Below, piece after piece: positions 10,189-19,684 of a DNA stretch of 64,000 nucleotides; the first letter of the stretch is position 1, and every line of letters begins with the position of its first letter. Under the pieces are notes generated by a model. It did not search any database. It was given only the letters and a program-made list of their open reading frames with translations, and had not been told where the DNA came from. Source of the stretch: Pseudomonas sp. S06B 330 (lineage in GTDB: Bacteria; Pseudomonadota; Gammaproteobacteria; Pseudomonadales; Pseudomonadaceae); the NCBI RefSeq assembly GCF_002845275.2, contig NZ_CP088149.1, positions 1,279,501 through 1,343,500 of the forward strand. The letters are read 5' to 3'. Made by a program: the position numbers and the translations under genes.

Positions 10189-10306
10189 GAAATGACCCGG
10201 TGATGGAAAAAGCGGTGATTCTCAACCCTGAAGTAACTGTAGGGTCAAGCGCCGCAGGTGCAGCGAGCGGCGGATACTAAGTCATCTTGTGTACGGCAGC
10301 GGCTGG

Positions 10307-10322
10307 ATTACAGATTTGTAAT
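10307..10322. promoter_or_regulatory. Candidate operator of the metal response regulator
   Basis: ATTACA-GATT-TGTAAT is a perfect inverted repeat with a 4-base centre in the divergent region. It matches the kind of site described for CopR/PcoR/IrlR-type regulators. A close relative, ATTGCA-ACAC-TGTAAT, lies ahead of the small secreted protein gene at 17624. Confidence 0.7.
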
Positions 10323-10392
10323 TTTCGAGTCATCTTGGAGATAAACCTCGATTACTACAGTGCGGGCTCCGAAAAAGGCGCAGGAGTCCCTC

Positions 10393-11646
10393 ATGTTTTG
10401 CACTCTGGACCGGCCCGGCACAGGCCGTGGCCGCATTCTGCTGACGGCGCTGCTACTGGTCTTGCCCTCGTTGGCCTTGGCGCAAGCTAGCGTGTTGACC
10501 CTCGACAGTGCCCTGCGCACAGCCTGGGACAACAACCCGGAACTGGCCGCGGCGCGTTGGGGCATCGATATCGCCGAAGGCGAGCGAATTCAGGCCGGGG
10601 TATTGCCCAACCCGGAAGTGGGCTGGGAAATGGAAGACACCCGGTCCGGCTCGCAGACCACCACCGTCAGTGTCAGCCAGATGTTCGAATTGGGTGGCAA
10701 GCGCGGCGCGCGGTTGAGCCTGGCGGGGCGCGATGCAGAACTGGCAGCACTGGAGCTTGAGCGTCAGCGCAACGTCTTGCGCGCAGAGGTTTTCGGCGCC
10801 TTTCAGGCAGCGGTGCAAGCCCAGGAAGGACTGCAATTGGCCGAGGAGTCATTGCGCTTGAGTGAACGCGGCCTGCAGGTGGTGCAAGGGCGGGTCAAGG
10901 CGGGCAGTGCCTCGCCGGTAGAGGCAACCCGGGCTCAGGTGCAGGTGTCCGAGGTGCGCCTGGAGCAAGGTCGGGCCGAACAGGCATTGACGGTCGCCTA
11001 CCAGCAATTGGCGGCGGCGACGGGCGCATCTATGGCGCCGTTCAGCCGGGTCGAGAAGGCCAGCGCTGACACCCCAGCCATGCCGAGTCGCACGCAGTTG
11101 CTCGAGCGTCTGGAGCAGACGCCGGACATGCGCCTGGCGCGGTTGCAGATCGACCAGCGAGAGGCCGCACTCGATCTTGCCCGTACCCAGCGGGTTCCAG
11201 ATCTGACGGTTAGTGTCGGCAGCCAGTACAGCGAGACCGATCGCGAACGCATTAATGTCGTTGGTGTGTCGATGCCTATCCCCTTGTTCGACCGTAACCA
11301 GGGCAATGTTCTGGCTGCAGCCCGTCGGGCCGATCAGGCCCGTGATCAGCGCAACGGCGCCGAACTGCGCCTGCGTAGCGAAGTGGTCCAGGCCCTGGCG
11401 CAATGGGGCACTGCAGCCCAGGAGGTGCAAGCCTTCGACCGCTCGATCCTGTCTTCGGCGCAACAAGCAGTAGAGGCTGCCACCCGCGGCTTTGAGCGCG
11501 GCAAGTTCAGTTTTCTCGATGTTCTCGACGCTCAGCGCACTCTGGTCGCAGCCCGCTTGCAGTACCTCCAGGCGCAGGCCCAGCAGAGCGAGGCTCGGGC
11601 GCGCCTGGAACGGATCTTCGGTGATCTGAGCCTGGCCAGTCGTTAA
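10393..11646 (+). CDS. czcC: Outer-membrane factor of RND metal efflux (CzcC type)
   Basis: 417 residues from ATG 10393, with CAGGAG six bases upstream; the frame runs on upstream without another good start. A signal peptide (LLLVLPSLALAQA) is followed by two outer-membrane efflux (TolC-like) repeats: ALRTAWDNNPELAAARWG at the start and the DLARTQRVPDLTVSVG type in the second half. It forms the channel through the outer membrane for the CzcBA pump. First gene of a czcC-czcB-czcA-porin operon. Confidence 0.9.
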   Translation: MFCTLDRPGTGRGRILLTALLLVLPSLALAQASVLTLDSALRTAWDNNPELAAARWGIDIAEGERIQAGVLPNPEVGWEMEDTRSGSQTTTVSVSQMFELGGKRGARLSLAGRDAELAALELERQRNVLRAEVFGAFQAAVQAQEGLQLAEESLRLSERGLQVVQGRVKAGSASPVEATRAQVQVSEVRLEQGRAEQALTVAYQQLAAATGASMAPFSRVEKASADTPAMPSRTQLLERLEQTPDMRLARLQIDQREAALDLARTQRVPDLTVSVGSQYSETDRERINVVGVSMPIPLFDRNQGNVLAAARRADQARDQRNGAELRLRSEVVQALAQWGTAAQEVQAFDRSILSSAQQAVEAATRGFERGKFSFLDVLDAQRTLVAARLQYLQAQAQQSEARARLERIFGDLSLASR

Positions 11647-11700
11647 GCCCCCATTTTTGATCGAAGCCACTTATCCGACGGTGAGTGCTAAGGAGTCTGC

Positions 11701-12921
11701 ATGAACAAGAAGTCGACAATGCTGCTGATCGCGGCCTTGTTGCTGGGCCTGGGGCTGGGCGTGCTGCTGGCACGCCAAGGTCCGCTGCAAGAGGTGGTGG
11801 CACCGGCCTCAGCTCATGAACACGATGAAGGTGAGCATGAAGAGAAAGGCGAGGGCGGCCATGCCGACTCTGCCGAGTCCGGTCACGAGGAGGAGGGCGC
11901 GATCACGCTCAGCCAGGAGCAGATCGACCTGGCCGGCATCGAGTTGGCCGCCGTTGGTCCACGGCAATTGCAGCGTACCCTGGCGCTGCCGGGGGAGATC
12001 CGTTTCGATGAAGACCGCACCGCGCACATGGTGCCCAGGGCAGCCGGGGTGGTCGAGTCGGTCGCTGTGGTGCTCGGGCAGCAGGTCAAGGCCGGTGATC
12101 TGCTGGCGGTAATCGCCAGTCCGCAGATTTCCGAACAGCGCAGTGAACTGGCTGCGAGCCAGCGCCGTCTGGAACTGGCACGCAGCACCTACCAGCGGGA
12201 AAAAGACTTGTGGCAGGAAGGTATCTCCGCTGAGCAGGACTACCTGCAAGCGCGTCAGGCGTTGCAAGAGGCTGAAATTGCCCAGGCCAATGCCCGGCAG
12301 AAAATCAGTGCCCTGAGTGGAACCACGGTGCTGGCAGGCGGTAACCGTTACGAACTGCGTGCTCCATTCGCCGGACAGATCGTTGAAAAGCATCTAGTGC
12401 CGGGGGAGGTCGTCAATGAAACCAGCGCAGCCTTCACCCTGTCCGACCTGTCGCGGGTCTGGGCTACGTTCGGCGTGGCGCCGCGGGACTTGGGTAAAGT
12501 CCGTGCGGGCATGGCCGTGAACATTGTTGCCAGCGAACTGGGCGAGCAGGTGGAAGGGCGGATTACTCATGTCGGCAGCCTGCTCGGCGAGCAGACCCGT
12601 ACCGCCAGCGTTCGCGTCACCCTCGACAACCCGCGGGGTGCCTGGCGCCCTGGGCTGTTCGTGGCGGTGCAGGTACCGACGGAAAACCTGGCTGTGGCCC
12701 TGAGTGTGCCGGACCAGGCAATCCAGACCCTCGAAGAACAACCCACGGTATTCGTGCGCACTGGCGAAGGCTTTGTCGCCCAAGCGGTGGAGCTTGGGAG
12801 CAGTGCCAACGGCTATGTCGAAATCCGCAAGGGCCTGCAAGCCGGTCAGCAGGTGGCGGCGTTGGGCAGCTTCGTCCTCAAGTCGGAGCTGGGCAAAGCC
12901 AGCGCCGAGCACGCCCACTGA
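11701..12921 (+). CDS. czcB: Periplasmic adaptor of RND metal efflux (CzcB type)
   Basis: 406 residues, AAGGAG eight bases before ATG. An N-terminal anchor or signal segment (about 8-24) is followed by a His/Glu-rich stretch (residues ~40-65, HEHDEGEHEEKGEGGH) that could bind metal. The barrel-sandwich (lipoyl) domain and a coiled-coil hairpin (about 140-200) are followed by beta-barrel and membrane-proximal domains. It links CzcA to CzcC and may hand over metal ions. Lies 54 bp after czcC and 18 bp before czcA. Confidence 0.92.
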   Translation: MNKKSTMLLIAALLLGLGLGVLLARQGPLQEVVAPASAHEHDEGEHEEKGEGGHADSAESGHEEEGAITLSQEQIDLAGIELAAVGPRQLQRTLALPGEIRFDEDRTAHMVPRAAGVVESVAVVLGQQVKAGDLLAVIASPQISEQRSELAASQRRLELARSTYQREKDLWQEGISAEQDYLQARQALQEAEIAQANARQKISALSGTTVLAGGNRYELRAPFAGQIVEKHLVPGEVVNETSAAFTLSDLSRVWATFGVAPRDLGKVRAGMAVNIVASELGEQVEGRITHVGSLLGEQTRTASVRVTLDNPRGAWRPGLFVAVQVPTENLAVALSVPDQAIQTLEEQPTVFVRTGEGFVAQAVELGSSANGYVEIRKGLQAGQQVAALGSFVLKSELGKASAEHAH

Positions 12922-12939
12922 CCCGCGCGAGTACCTCTT

Positions 12940-15900
12940 ATGTTCGAACGCCTTATTCAATTTGCCATCGAGCAGCGCCTGATGGTGCTGCTGGCCGTGT
13001 TGCTGATGGCTGGGCTGGGTGTTGCCAGCTACCAGAAACTGCCGATTGATGCCGTCCCCGACATCACTAACGTCCAGGTCCAGATCAACACCCAGGCGGC
13101 GGGCTTCTCGCCGCTGGAAACCGAACAGCGCATCACGTTCGCCATCGAAACGGCCATGGCGGGTTTGCCCGGTCTTGAGCAGACGCGTTCGCTGTCGCGT
13201 TCAGGGCTGTCACAGGTGACGGTGATCTTCGAGGAAGGCACCGACCTGTTCTTCGCCCGCCAGTTGGTCAACGAGCGTCTGCAGCAAGCCCGGGAGCAAT
13301 TGCCCGAAGGCGTAGAGGCGGCGATGGGACCGATCTCCACCGGCCTGGGCGAGATTTTCCTGTGGACCGTGGAAGCTGCCGAGGATGCGCGCAAGGCGGA
13401 CGGTAGCCCGTATACGCCCACCGACCTGCGGGAAATCCAGGACTGGATCATCAAGCCACAACTGCGCAATGTTCGTGGGGTGGCGGAGATCAACACCATT
13501 GGTGGCTTCGCCAAGGAATACCAGATTGCCCCCGACCCCAAGCGCCTGGCGTCCTACAAGCTGACCTTGAGTGACTTGCTGACCGCCCTGGAGCGCAACA
13601 ACGCCAACGTCGGTGCCGGTTACATCGAGCGTCGCGGCGAACAGCTGCTGATTCGCGCGCCAGGGCAATTGGCCGGAATCGAAGATATCGCCAACATCGT
13701 CCTGGCCAACATCGACGGTACGCCGATCCGTGTGCGCAACGTTGCTGAAGTCGGTATCGGCCGTGAGCTGCGCAGTGGCGCGGCGACTGAGAACGGCCGC
13801 GAAGTGGTGCTCGGCACGGTGTTCATGTTGATTGGCGAGAACAGTCGCACGGTGTCCCAAGCCGTGGCGCAGAAGCTGGTGGAGATCAACCGTTCGCTGC
13901 CGGCCGGGGTCAGTGCGGTGACGGTCTATGACCGCACCAACCTGGTCGACAAGGCCATCGCCACGGTGAAGAAGAACCTCATCGAAGGCGCGATCCTGGT
14001 GATCGTCATTCTGTTTCTGTTCCTCGGCAACATCCGCGCGGCGCTGATCACTGCCATGGTCATTCCGCTGTCGATGCTGTTCACCTTCACCGGTATGTTC
14101 AGCAACAAGGTCAGCGCCAACCTGATGAGCCTCGGCGCCTTGGACTTCGGCATCATCGTCGATGGAGCGGTAGTGATCGTCGAGAACGCCATTCGCCGCC
14201 TGGCCCACGCGCAACAACATCATGGTCGCCTGCTGACCCGCTCCGAGCGCTTTCATGAAGTGTTCAACGCCGCCCGCGAGGCACGTCGTCCTCTGATCTT
14301 CGGACAACTGATCATCATGGTGGTGTACCTGCCGATCTTTGCCCTGAGCGGGGTCGAGGGCAAAATGTTCCACCCCATGGCCTTCACCGTGGTAATTGCC
14401 TTGCTCGGGGCGATGCTGTTGTCGGTAACCTTCGTGCCGGCGGCGATTGCCCTGTTCGTCACCGGTAAGGTCAAGGAGGATGAGAACCTGCTGATGCGCA
14501 GCGCCAAGCGTGGTTATGCGCCGCTGTTGCAGTGGGTCATGGGGCATCGCACTCTGGCGTTCACCCTGGCTGGGGTGATGGTCCTGTTGTCTGGGGTGTT
14601 GGCCAGTCGAATGGGCAGCGAATTCGTCCCCAGCTTGAGTGAAGGTGATTTCGCCTTGCAGGCGTTGCGCGTGCCGGGTACCAGTTTGAGCCAGTCGGTG
14701 GCCTTGCAGCAGCGTCTGGAACAGAGCGTGCTCAGCCAGGTGCCGGAGGTTGAGCGGGTATTCGCCCGTACCGGCACGGCCGAGATTGCCTCGGACCCGA
14801 TGCCGCCGAACATTTCCGACAGCTATGTAATGCTCAAGCCACAGGGCCAATGGCCAGACCCGAGCAAATCACGCGAACAACTGATCGCCGATATCCAGCG
14901 CGCCAGTGCGCGGGTGCCGGGCAGTAACTACGAGCTGTCACAACCCATCCAGTTGCGTTTCAACGAGCTGATTTCCGGGGTGCGCAGTGACGTTGCGGTG
15001 AAGGTTTTCGGCGACGACATGGACCAGCTCAATCGTACCGCGGCGCAGATCGCCGCAACCTTGCAAGCGGTGCCTGGGGCTTCGGAGGTCAAGGTCGAGC
15101 AAACCTCAGGATTGCCGGTGCTGACCATTGAGGTCGATCGCGACAAGGCGGCGCGTTATGGCCTCAATGTCGGTGACGTGCAAGACACGATCGCTGTGGC
15201 CGTGGGCGGCCGTCAGGCAGGTACTCTGTACCAGGGGGACCGACGCTTCGACATGGTGGTGCGCCTGTCTGACAACTTGCGTACCGACATCGACGGTCTG
15301 TCGCAGTTATTGGTTCCGGTGCCGGCGGGCACTGCCGGCAATGGTCAGATTGGCTTCATCACCCTGGCCGATGTCGCCAGCCTGCAGCTGGTCCAGGGGC
15401 CCAATCAGATCAGCCGCGAGGACGGCAAGCGGCTGGTTGTGGTCAGTGCCAACGTGCGTGGCCGCGATATTGGTTCGTTTGTCGAGGAGGCGGGCGAGCG
15501 TCTCGACAGCCAGGTCAGTATTCCGGCCGGTTACTGGATTCGCTGGGGTGGCCAGTTTGAGCAACTGCAATCGGCGGCGCAGCGCCTGCAGGTGGTGGTG
15601 CCAGTAGCGCTGCTGTTGGTGTTCGGTTTGTTGTTCATGATGTTCAACAATCTCAAGGACGGCTTGCTGGTGTTCACCGGCATTCCCTTTGCCTTGACCG
15701 GCGGTGTTGTGGCGTTGTGGTTGCGGGACATTCCCTTGTCGATTTCGGCGGGTGTGGGGTTTATTGCCTTGTCTGGCGTGGCGGTGCTCAACGGCCTGGT
15801 GATGATTGCCTTTATCCGTGGCTTGCGGGAGCAGGGGCGCACGCTACGTCAGGCCATTGATGAAGGCGCGCTAACTCGTCTGCGCCCCGTGCTGATGACC

Positions 15901-16101
15901 GCATTGGTGGCGTCGTTGGGCTTTATCCCGATGGCGCTGGCTACCGGCACGGGCGCAGAAGTACAGCGTCCACTGGCGACAGTGGTGATCGGCGGGATTC
16001 TCTCCTCAACTGCGTTGACCCTGCTGGTGCTGCCGGCGCTGTATTACCGCGCTCACCGCAAGGAAGAAGAGGAAGCCCCCACGCAAGTGACGAAAGTGTA
16101 A
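12940..16101 (+). CDS. czcA: RND metal/proton antiporter (CzcA type, HME1 class)
   Basis: 1053 residues, typical of heavy-metal RND pumps with 12 membrane segments and two large periplasmic loops. The fourth segment reads DFGIIVDGAVVIVEN (402-416), the signature of the Zn/Co/Cd (HME1) group; Cu/Ag pumps carry a different sequence here. It exports divalent cations from periplasm or cytoplasm in exchange for protons. The start has no strong Shine-Dalgarno, but lies 18 bp after czcB, so coupling is likely. Confidence 0.95.
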   Translation: MFERLIQFAIEQRLMVLLAVLLMAGLGVASYQKLPIDAVPDITNVQVQINTQAAGFSPLETEQRITFAIETAMAGLPGLEQTRSLSRSGLSQVTVIFEEGTDLFFARQLVNERLQQAREQLPEGVEAAMGPISTGLGEIFLWTVEAAEDARKADGSPYTPTDLREIQDWIIKPQLRNVRGVAEINTIGGFAKEYQIAPDPKRLASYKLTLSDLLTALERNNANVGAGYIERRGEQLLIRAPGQLAGIEDIANIVLANIDGTPIRVRNVAEVGIGRELRSGAATENGREVVLGTVFMLIGENSRTVSQAVAQKLVEINRSLPAGVSAVTVYDRTNLVDKAIATVKKNLIEGAILVIVILFLFLGNIRAALITAMVIPLSMLFTFTGMFSNKVSANLMSLGALDFGIIVDGAVVIVENAIRRLAHAQQHHGRLLTRSERFHEVFNAAREARRPLIFGQLIIMVVYLPIFALSGVEGKMFHPMAFTVVIALLGAMLLSVTFVPAAIALFVTGKVKEDENLLMRSAKRGYAPLLQWVMGHRTLAFTLAGVMVLLSGVLASRMGSEFVPSLSEGDFALQALRVPGTSLSQSVALQQRLEQSVLSQVPEVERVFARTGTAEIASDPMPPNISDSYVMLKPQGQWPDPSKSREQLIADIQRASARVPGSNYELSQPIQLRFNELISGVRSDVAVKVFGDDMDQLNRTAAQIAATLQAVPGASEVKVEQTSGLPVLTIEVDRDKAARYGLNVGDVQDTIAVAVGGRQAGTLYQGDRRFDMVVRLSDNLRTDIDGLSQLLVPVPAGTAGNGQIGFITLADVASLQLVQGPNQISREDGKRLVVVSANVRGRDIGSFVEEAGERLDSQVSIPAGYWIRWGGQFEQLQSAAQRLQVVVPVALLLVFGLLFMMFNNLKDGLLVFTGIPFALTGGVVALWLRDIPLSISAGVGFIALSGVAVLNGLVMIAFIRGLREQGRTLRQAIDEGALTRLRPVLMTALVASLGFIPMALATGTGAEVQRPLATVVIGGILSSTALTLLVLPALYYRAHRKEEEEAPTQVTKV

Positions 16102-16145
16102 TTTCGCGCTCATCTTCGAGTTATTCAACCCTTGTCAGGATACCC

Positions 16146-16171
16146 ACGGCGGCCGCATCAGCGGCCGTCGT
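16146..16171 (+). terminator. GC-rich hairpin between czcA and the porin gene
   Basis: Stem ACGGCGGCCGC / GCGGCCGTCGT with an ATCA loop and one mismatch. There is no T-run, so it is probably a partial terminator or mRNA-stability element that lets the porin be expressed at a different level. Confidence 0.5.
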
Positions 16172-16202
16172 GCGTATTACTGCCAATCATCAGGAGTTGA
16201 AG

Positions 16203-17525
16203 ATGGGGAATAAAACCACAGCCTGTGTAACTGGCATTCTGGCTCTGGCCAGTTGTGCTGCAAGCAATGCCACCACGCAGTCCCAAGGCTTTGTCGAAGA
16301 CAGTAGCCTGACACTGCTCAGTCGCAACTTTTACTTCAATCGCGATTATCGCAAGGGGGGGGAGTCACCCACCGGCAAGGCGGGCTATGCCGAGGCCTGG
16401 GCCCAGGCGTTCATCGCACGTTTCGAGTCGGGTTACACCCAGGGCACCCTCGGCTTTGGCGTCGATGCCCATGCCATGCTGGCCCTCAAACTCGACAGCG
16501 GCGATGGTCGTAGCGGTGGGCGCAGTTCGTTCGACATGTTGCCGGTCGATAGCTACGGTGACACGGCAAGTGACTTCAGCAAGCTCGGTGGCGCCCTCAA
16601 GGCACGCTTGTTCGACACTGTAATCAAAGTGGGCGACGTGTTCCCCGCCACGCCAGTGGTGCACTTTGGCGACTCGCGTTTGTTGCCGGAAAGCTTCACG
16701 GGCTGGACCCTGGAAAACACCACGCTGGAAGGTCTCTCCCTGCAGGGTGGACGCCTGCATGCCATGAGCCAACCGCTCTCGAGCAACAACCGTGACGGCT
16801 TCGAGACCTTCTACGCAGGCCCTGTCGATTCACCGTGGCTAGGTTATTTCGGCGGCGACTACCAGGCCACCGACAACCTCAGCCTCAGTCTCTACAGCAG
16901 TCGCCTGAAAGATGCCTGGGACCAGTACTACATGGGTGTCAGCTACCAGTACCCGATCTCAGACCAGGTCAACGTCTTTACCGGTTTCAATTACTACAAG
17001 GCCAAGGACCAGGGCCAGCAATTGCTGGGTACCTTCGACAATGACATCTGGAGTGCCAAGGTGGGTGTGAGTTATGGCGCCCACACCCTGGCGTTGTCGC
17101 ATCAACGCAACGAAGGCGACAACGACTTCGACTACCTGCGTCAGTCCGACTCGATCTACCTCGACAACTCGATCCAGTACAGCGACTTCAACTCGCCCAA
17201 GGAGCGCTCGTGGATGTTGCGTTACGACCTGGACATGGCCAGTTATGGCGTACCCGGATTGACCTTCATGACTCGTTACGGCCGTGGCAGTGACATCGAC
17301 TATGGCGACGCCAACGGGGTGTACATGCGTCGAGACAGCGAAGGTAATCCGTTGACGGATCAGAAGCGTTGGGAGCGCGATATCGAAGCGAAGTACGTGG
17401 TGCAGTCAGGCACATTCAAAGACCTGTCCCTGCGCATGCGTCAGGCCACCACTCGCGCCACGGCGTTCGAGTCGGATCTTGACGAAGTGCGCCTGATCGT
17501 TGAGTACCCGCTGACCCTGTTGTAG
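16203..17525 (+). CDS. OprD-family outer-membrane porin
   Basis: 440 residues from ATG 16203 with CAGGAG eight bases upstream. A signal peptide (ACVTGILALASCAASNA) precedes the OprD hallmark LTLLSRNFYFNRD. The protein consists of alternating beta strands and ends in VEYPLTLL, a typical barrel C-terminus. Family members admit basic amino acids, small acids or aromatics; the substrate is not readable. It follows czcA by 101 bp on the same strand, in a position to be co-transcribed with the efflux pump. Confidence 0.9.
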   Translation: MGNKTTACVTGILALASCAASNATTQSQGFVEDSSLTLLSRNFYFNRDYRKGGESPTGKAGYAEAWAQAFIARFESGYTQGTLGFGVDAHAMLALKLDSGDGRSGGRSSFDMLPVDSYGDTASDFSKLGGALKARLFDTVIKVGDVFPATPVVHFGDSRLLPESFTGWTLENTTLEGLSLQGGRLHAMSQPLSSNNRDGFETFYAGPVDSPWLGYFGGDYQATDNLSLSLYSSRLKDAWDQYYMGVSYQYPISDQVNVFTGFNYYKAKDQGQQLLGTFDNDIWSAKVGVSYGAHTLALSHQRNEGDNDFDYLRQSDSIYLDNSIQYSDFNSPKERSWMLRYDLDMASYGVPGLTFMTRYGRGSDIDYGDANGVYMRRDSEGNPLTDQKRWERDIEAKYVVQSGTFKDLSLRMRQATTRATAFESDLDEVRLIVEYPLTLL

Positions 17526-17532
17526 GGCCTTT

Positions 17533-17548
17533 ATTGCAACACTGTAAT
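17533..17548. promoter_or_regulatory. Second candidate operator of the metal response regulator
   Basis: ATTGCA-ACAC-TGTAAT has the same arms and spacing as the palindrome at 10307-10322, with one changed base. It lies about 30 bp upstream of a possible -35/-10 (TTGCCG, TAAGAT at ~17582), a fitting activator position. Confidence 0.6.
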
Positions 17549-17623
17549 GTCCGCCTCACCTTGCCGTTAGCTTGCCTTTCGTAAGATTGAACCGTACTGA
17601 AATTCAATCACGAGGTGAGCAAC

Positions 17624-17830
17624 ATGAGCCTGATCAAGTATGCGCTGATGGGCGTTCTGGCCCTAGGCAGTGGTGCCGCACTGGCTGAAGGCGGCGCGGA
17701 ACGTTCACAACAGTTCTGGGAGAAGTTCCGCCTGAGCCAGGAGCAGATCCACAGCAACAAGGATCAGGCGGTTGTTAGCGCCGACGCCCAGAAGCGCACG
17801 GATGTTCAGCAAAAGGTCGCTAAAGAGTAG
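17624..17830 (+). CDS. Small secreted protein, PtrA-like, probably metal-induced
   Basis: 68 residues from ATG 17624, preceded by GAGGTG; a GTG at 17615 is an alternative but overlaps the ribosome-binding site. A signal peptide (YALMGVLALGSGAALA) leaves a mature part of ~45 residues: a charged helix EGGAERSQQFWEKFRLSQEQ and a polar tail. No cysteine or metal motif. It resembles in size and layout the Pseudomonas 'PtrA' family, which is induced by copper through CopR. The shared operator supports a role in periplasmic metal stress. Resemblance judged by eye only. Confidence 0.7.
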   Translation: MSLIKYALMGVLALGSGAALAEGGAERSQQFWEKFRLSQEQIHSNKDQAVVSADAQKRTDVQQKVAKE

Positions 17831-17879
17831 CTCCATTCACCTTTGAAGCTCCCCCGCTCCTTTGGAAAAGGTGAATATT

Positions 17880-17906
17880 AGGCGCCCATTCGGGCGCCTT
17901 TTTTTA
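17880..17906. terminator. Terminator between the small secreted protein gene and cmoB
   Basis: GGCGCCC-ATTC-GGGCGCC followed by seven T on the plus strand. Upstream, ATTCACCTTT (17834) and AAAGGTGAAT form a second stem. The T-run overlaps the cmoB stop codon on the other strand. Confidence 0.9.
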
Positions 17907-18860
17907 CTTGCGCGCCACCAGTACTGCACGACGTGGCGCCGGCAGGCCTTCAAGGGTGCGGCTGTGGTCGGCGGGGTCGAGGAAGTCGCTGAGCGACTGG
18001 TAACGCATCCACTCGGTGCTGCGTTGCTCCTCGATGCTGGTGACGCTGACATCGACGCAGCGCACATCGCTGAAGCCGGCGCGACGCAGCCAGCGCTCCA
18101 GGGCCGGCACCGACGGCAGGAACCAGACATTACGCATCTGCGCGTAGCGGTCTTCGGGCACCAGCACCTGATTTTCGTCGCCCTCGATGACCAGGGTTTC
18201 CAGCACCAACTCGCCACCTTTGACCAGGCAATCCTTCAACGCCAACAAATGCTCGATGGGCGAGCGGCGATGATAGAACACGCCCATGGAGAACACTGTG
18301 TCGAAACCTTCAAGGTTGGCCGGCAGGTCTTCCAGGGCGAAAGGCAGGTGCCAGGCAGGCAGTTCTGGCAGGTAACGTTGAACGGCCTGGAACTGACAGA
18401 AGAACAGCCAGTTGGGGTCGACGCCGATGACGCTGTCGGCACCGGCACCGAGCATGCGCCACTGGTAATAGCCGTTGCCGCAGCCGACATCGAGGATACG
18501 CTTGCCCTTGAGGTCCAGGTGCGGGGCTACCCGCGACCACTTCCAGTCGGAGCGCCACTCGGTGTCGACGTGTACACCGAACAAGTCGAATGGGCCTTTA
18601 CGCCACGGCGATAAACCCATCAACGCTTGGCGCATGCGTTCGCGGGTATCGGCGTCGCAGGCACAATCAAGGCTCAGCCCGTTGACCAGGTCAACTGTGC
18701 TTGGCACCAGCGCCGGCAGGGCGTCTAGCGCGGCTTGCCAGCGCTCAAGGTCGCCATGACCTTTCTCCATTTTGGTGTCGAGTTGCGCTTGCAGGCCTTG
18801 CGACCATTGCGCCAGGGGAGTACCCGCCAGACGGCGGACCAGAGAGGAAAGATCAATCAT
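17904..18860 (-). CDS. cmoB: tRNA U34 carboxymethyltransferase CmoB
   Basis: 318 residues. It uses carboxy-S-adenosylmethionine to convert 5-hydroxyuridine at position 34 of tRNA into 5-oxyacetyluridine. The Rossmann methyltransferase core begins with [15 protein letters not shown], and [20 protein letters not shown] is the family-specific segment. The start codon overlaps the end of cmoA by 4 bp, so the two enzymes of this pathway are translationally coupled. Confidence 0.97.
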   Translation of the reverse strand: MIDLSSLVRRLAGTPLAQWSQGLQAQLDTKMEKGHGDLERWQAALDALPALVPSTVDLVNGLSLDCACDADTRERMRQALMGLSPWRKGPFDLFGVHVDTEWRSDWKWSRVAPHLDLKGKRILDVGCGNGYYQWRMLGAGADSVIGVDPNWLFFCQFQAVQRYLPELPAWHLPFALEDLPANLEGFDTVFSMGVFYHRRSPIEHLLALKDCLVKGGELVLETLVIEGDENQVLVPEDRYAQMRNVWFLPSVPALERWLRRAGFSDVRCVDVSVTSIEEQRSTEWMRYQSLSDFLDPADHSRTLEGLPAPRRAVLVARK

Positions 18861-19600
18861 GGCAGGGCAATCAACGAGGCAAAGTTAAGGCATTGGAACC
18901 AGGGCACGACCGTGGAGAAACCAGCCGCCAGCAGGCGTTCGCGGTGTTCTTCCAGGCTGTCGGGTTTCATCACGTTTTCAATGGCGCTACGCTTCTGGGC
19001 AATTTCCAGTTCGCTATAGCCATTGGCCCGCTTGAAGGCGACATGCAGGTCGGTGAGCAGGGCGTGTTCTTGCGCATCGTTGAAACGCAGCTTTTCCGAG
19101 AGGATCAGTGCGCCGCCGGGCAACAGCGATGCGCGAATGCGGGTGAGCAATTCCAGGCGTTGCTCGGGGGCAATGAACTGCAAGGTGAAGTTCAGCGCCA
19201 CTACCGAGGCAGGCTGGAATTCAAGTGCGAGGATGTCGGCCTCGATCACTTCCACCGGCAGCAATTCCTGGAACATCGAGTCCTGGGCGGTGAGGTATTG
19301 CCGGCAGCGCTCGACCATGGCGGCGGAGTTATCGACGGCGATGACCCGGCAACCGTCGTTGCGCACATGCCGGCGCAGGGCTTGAGTCACGGCGCCTAGC
19401 GAACTGCCCAGGTCATACAGCGCGGTGTTCGGTTGCGCGAACTGCGCCGCCAGTACGCCGAGGTTCTCGACAATGGTCGGGTAACCCGGCACCGAGCGCT
19501 TGATCATGTCCGGGAACACCCGCACCACGTCTTCATTGAAGGCGAAGTCGGGCACCTGGCCAAGCGGCTGGGCGAATAGGCGGTCGGGTTCTTTGCTCAC
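18857..19600 (-). CDS. cmoA: Carboxy-S-adenosyl-L-methionine synthase CmoA
   Basis: 247 residues. It makes carboxy-SAM from SAM and prephenate for CmoB. Seen: [20 protein letters not shown] at the N-terminus, the SAM-binding [16 protein letters not shown] and the [15 protein letters not shown] segment. cmoB follows with a 4-bp overlap. It reads away from a short spacer (19601-19684) behind the chagasin-like gene. Confidence 0.97.
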   Translation of the reverse strand: MSKEPDRLFAQPLGQVPDFAFNEDVVRVFPDMIKRSVPGYPTIVENLGVLAAQFAQPNTALYDLGSSLGAVTQALRRHVRNDGCRVIAVDNSAAMVERCRQYLTAQDSMFQELLPVEVIEADILALEFQPASVVALNFTLQFIAPEQRLELLTRIRASLLPGGALILSEKLRFNDAQEHALLTDLHVAFKRANGYSELEIAQKRSAIENVMKPDSLEEHRERLLAAGFSTVVPWFQCLNFASLIALP

Positions 19601-19684
19601 AGTGGCAATCCAGGCGTTAGGCGTAAAAGGCGGGCATTTTAGCCAAAGTCGCCGGCAGATGCATGGCCTGCCTGACCAGCGCCG

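Noticed and set aside
13210..14850. 546-codon open frame antisense to czcA
   Set aside because: His/Gln-rich shadow of czcA codons.
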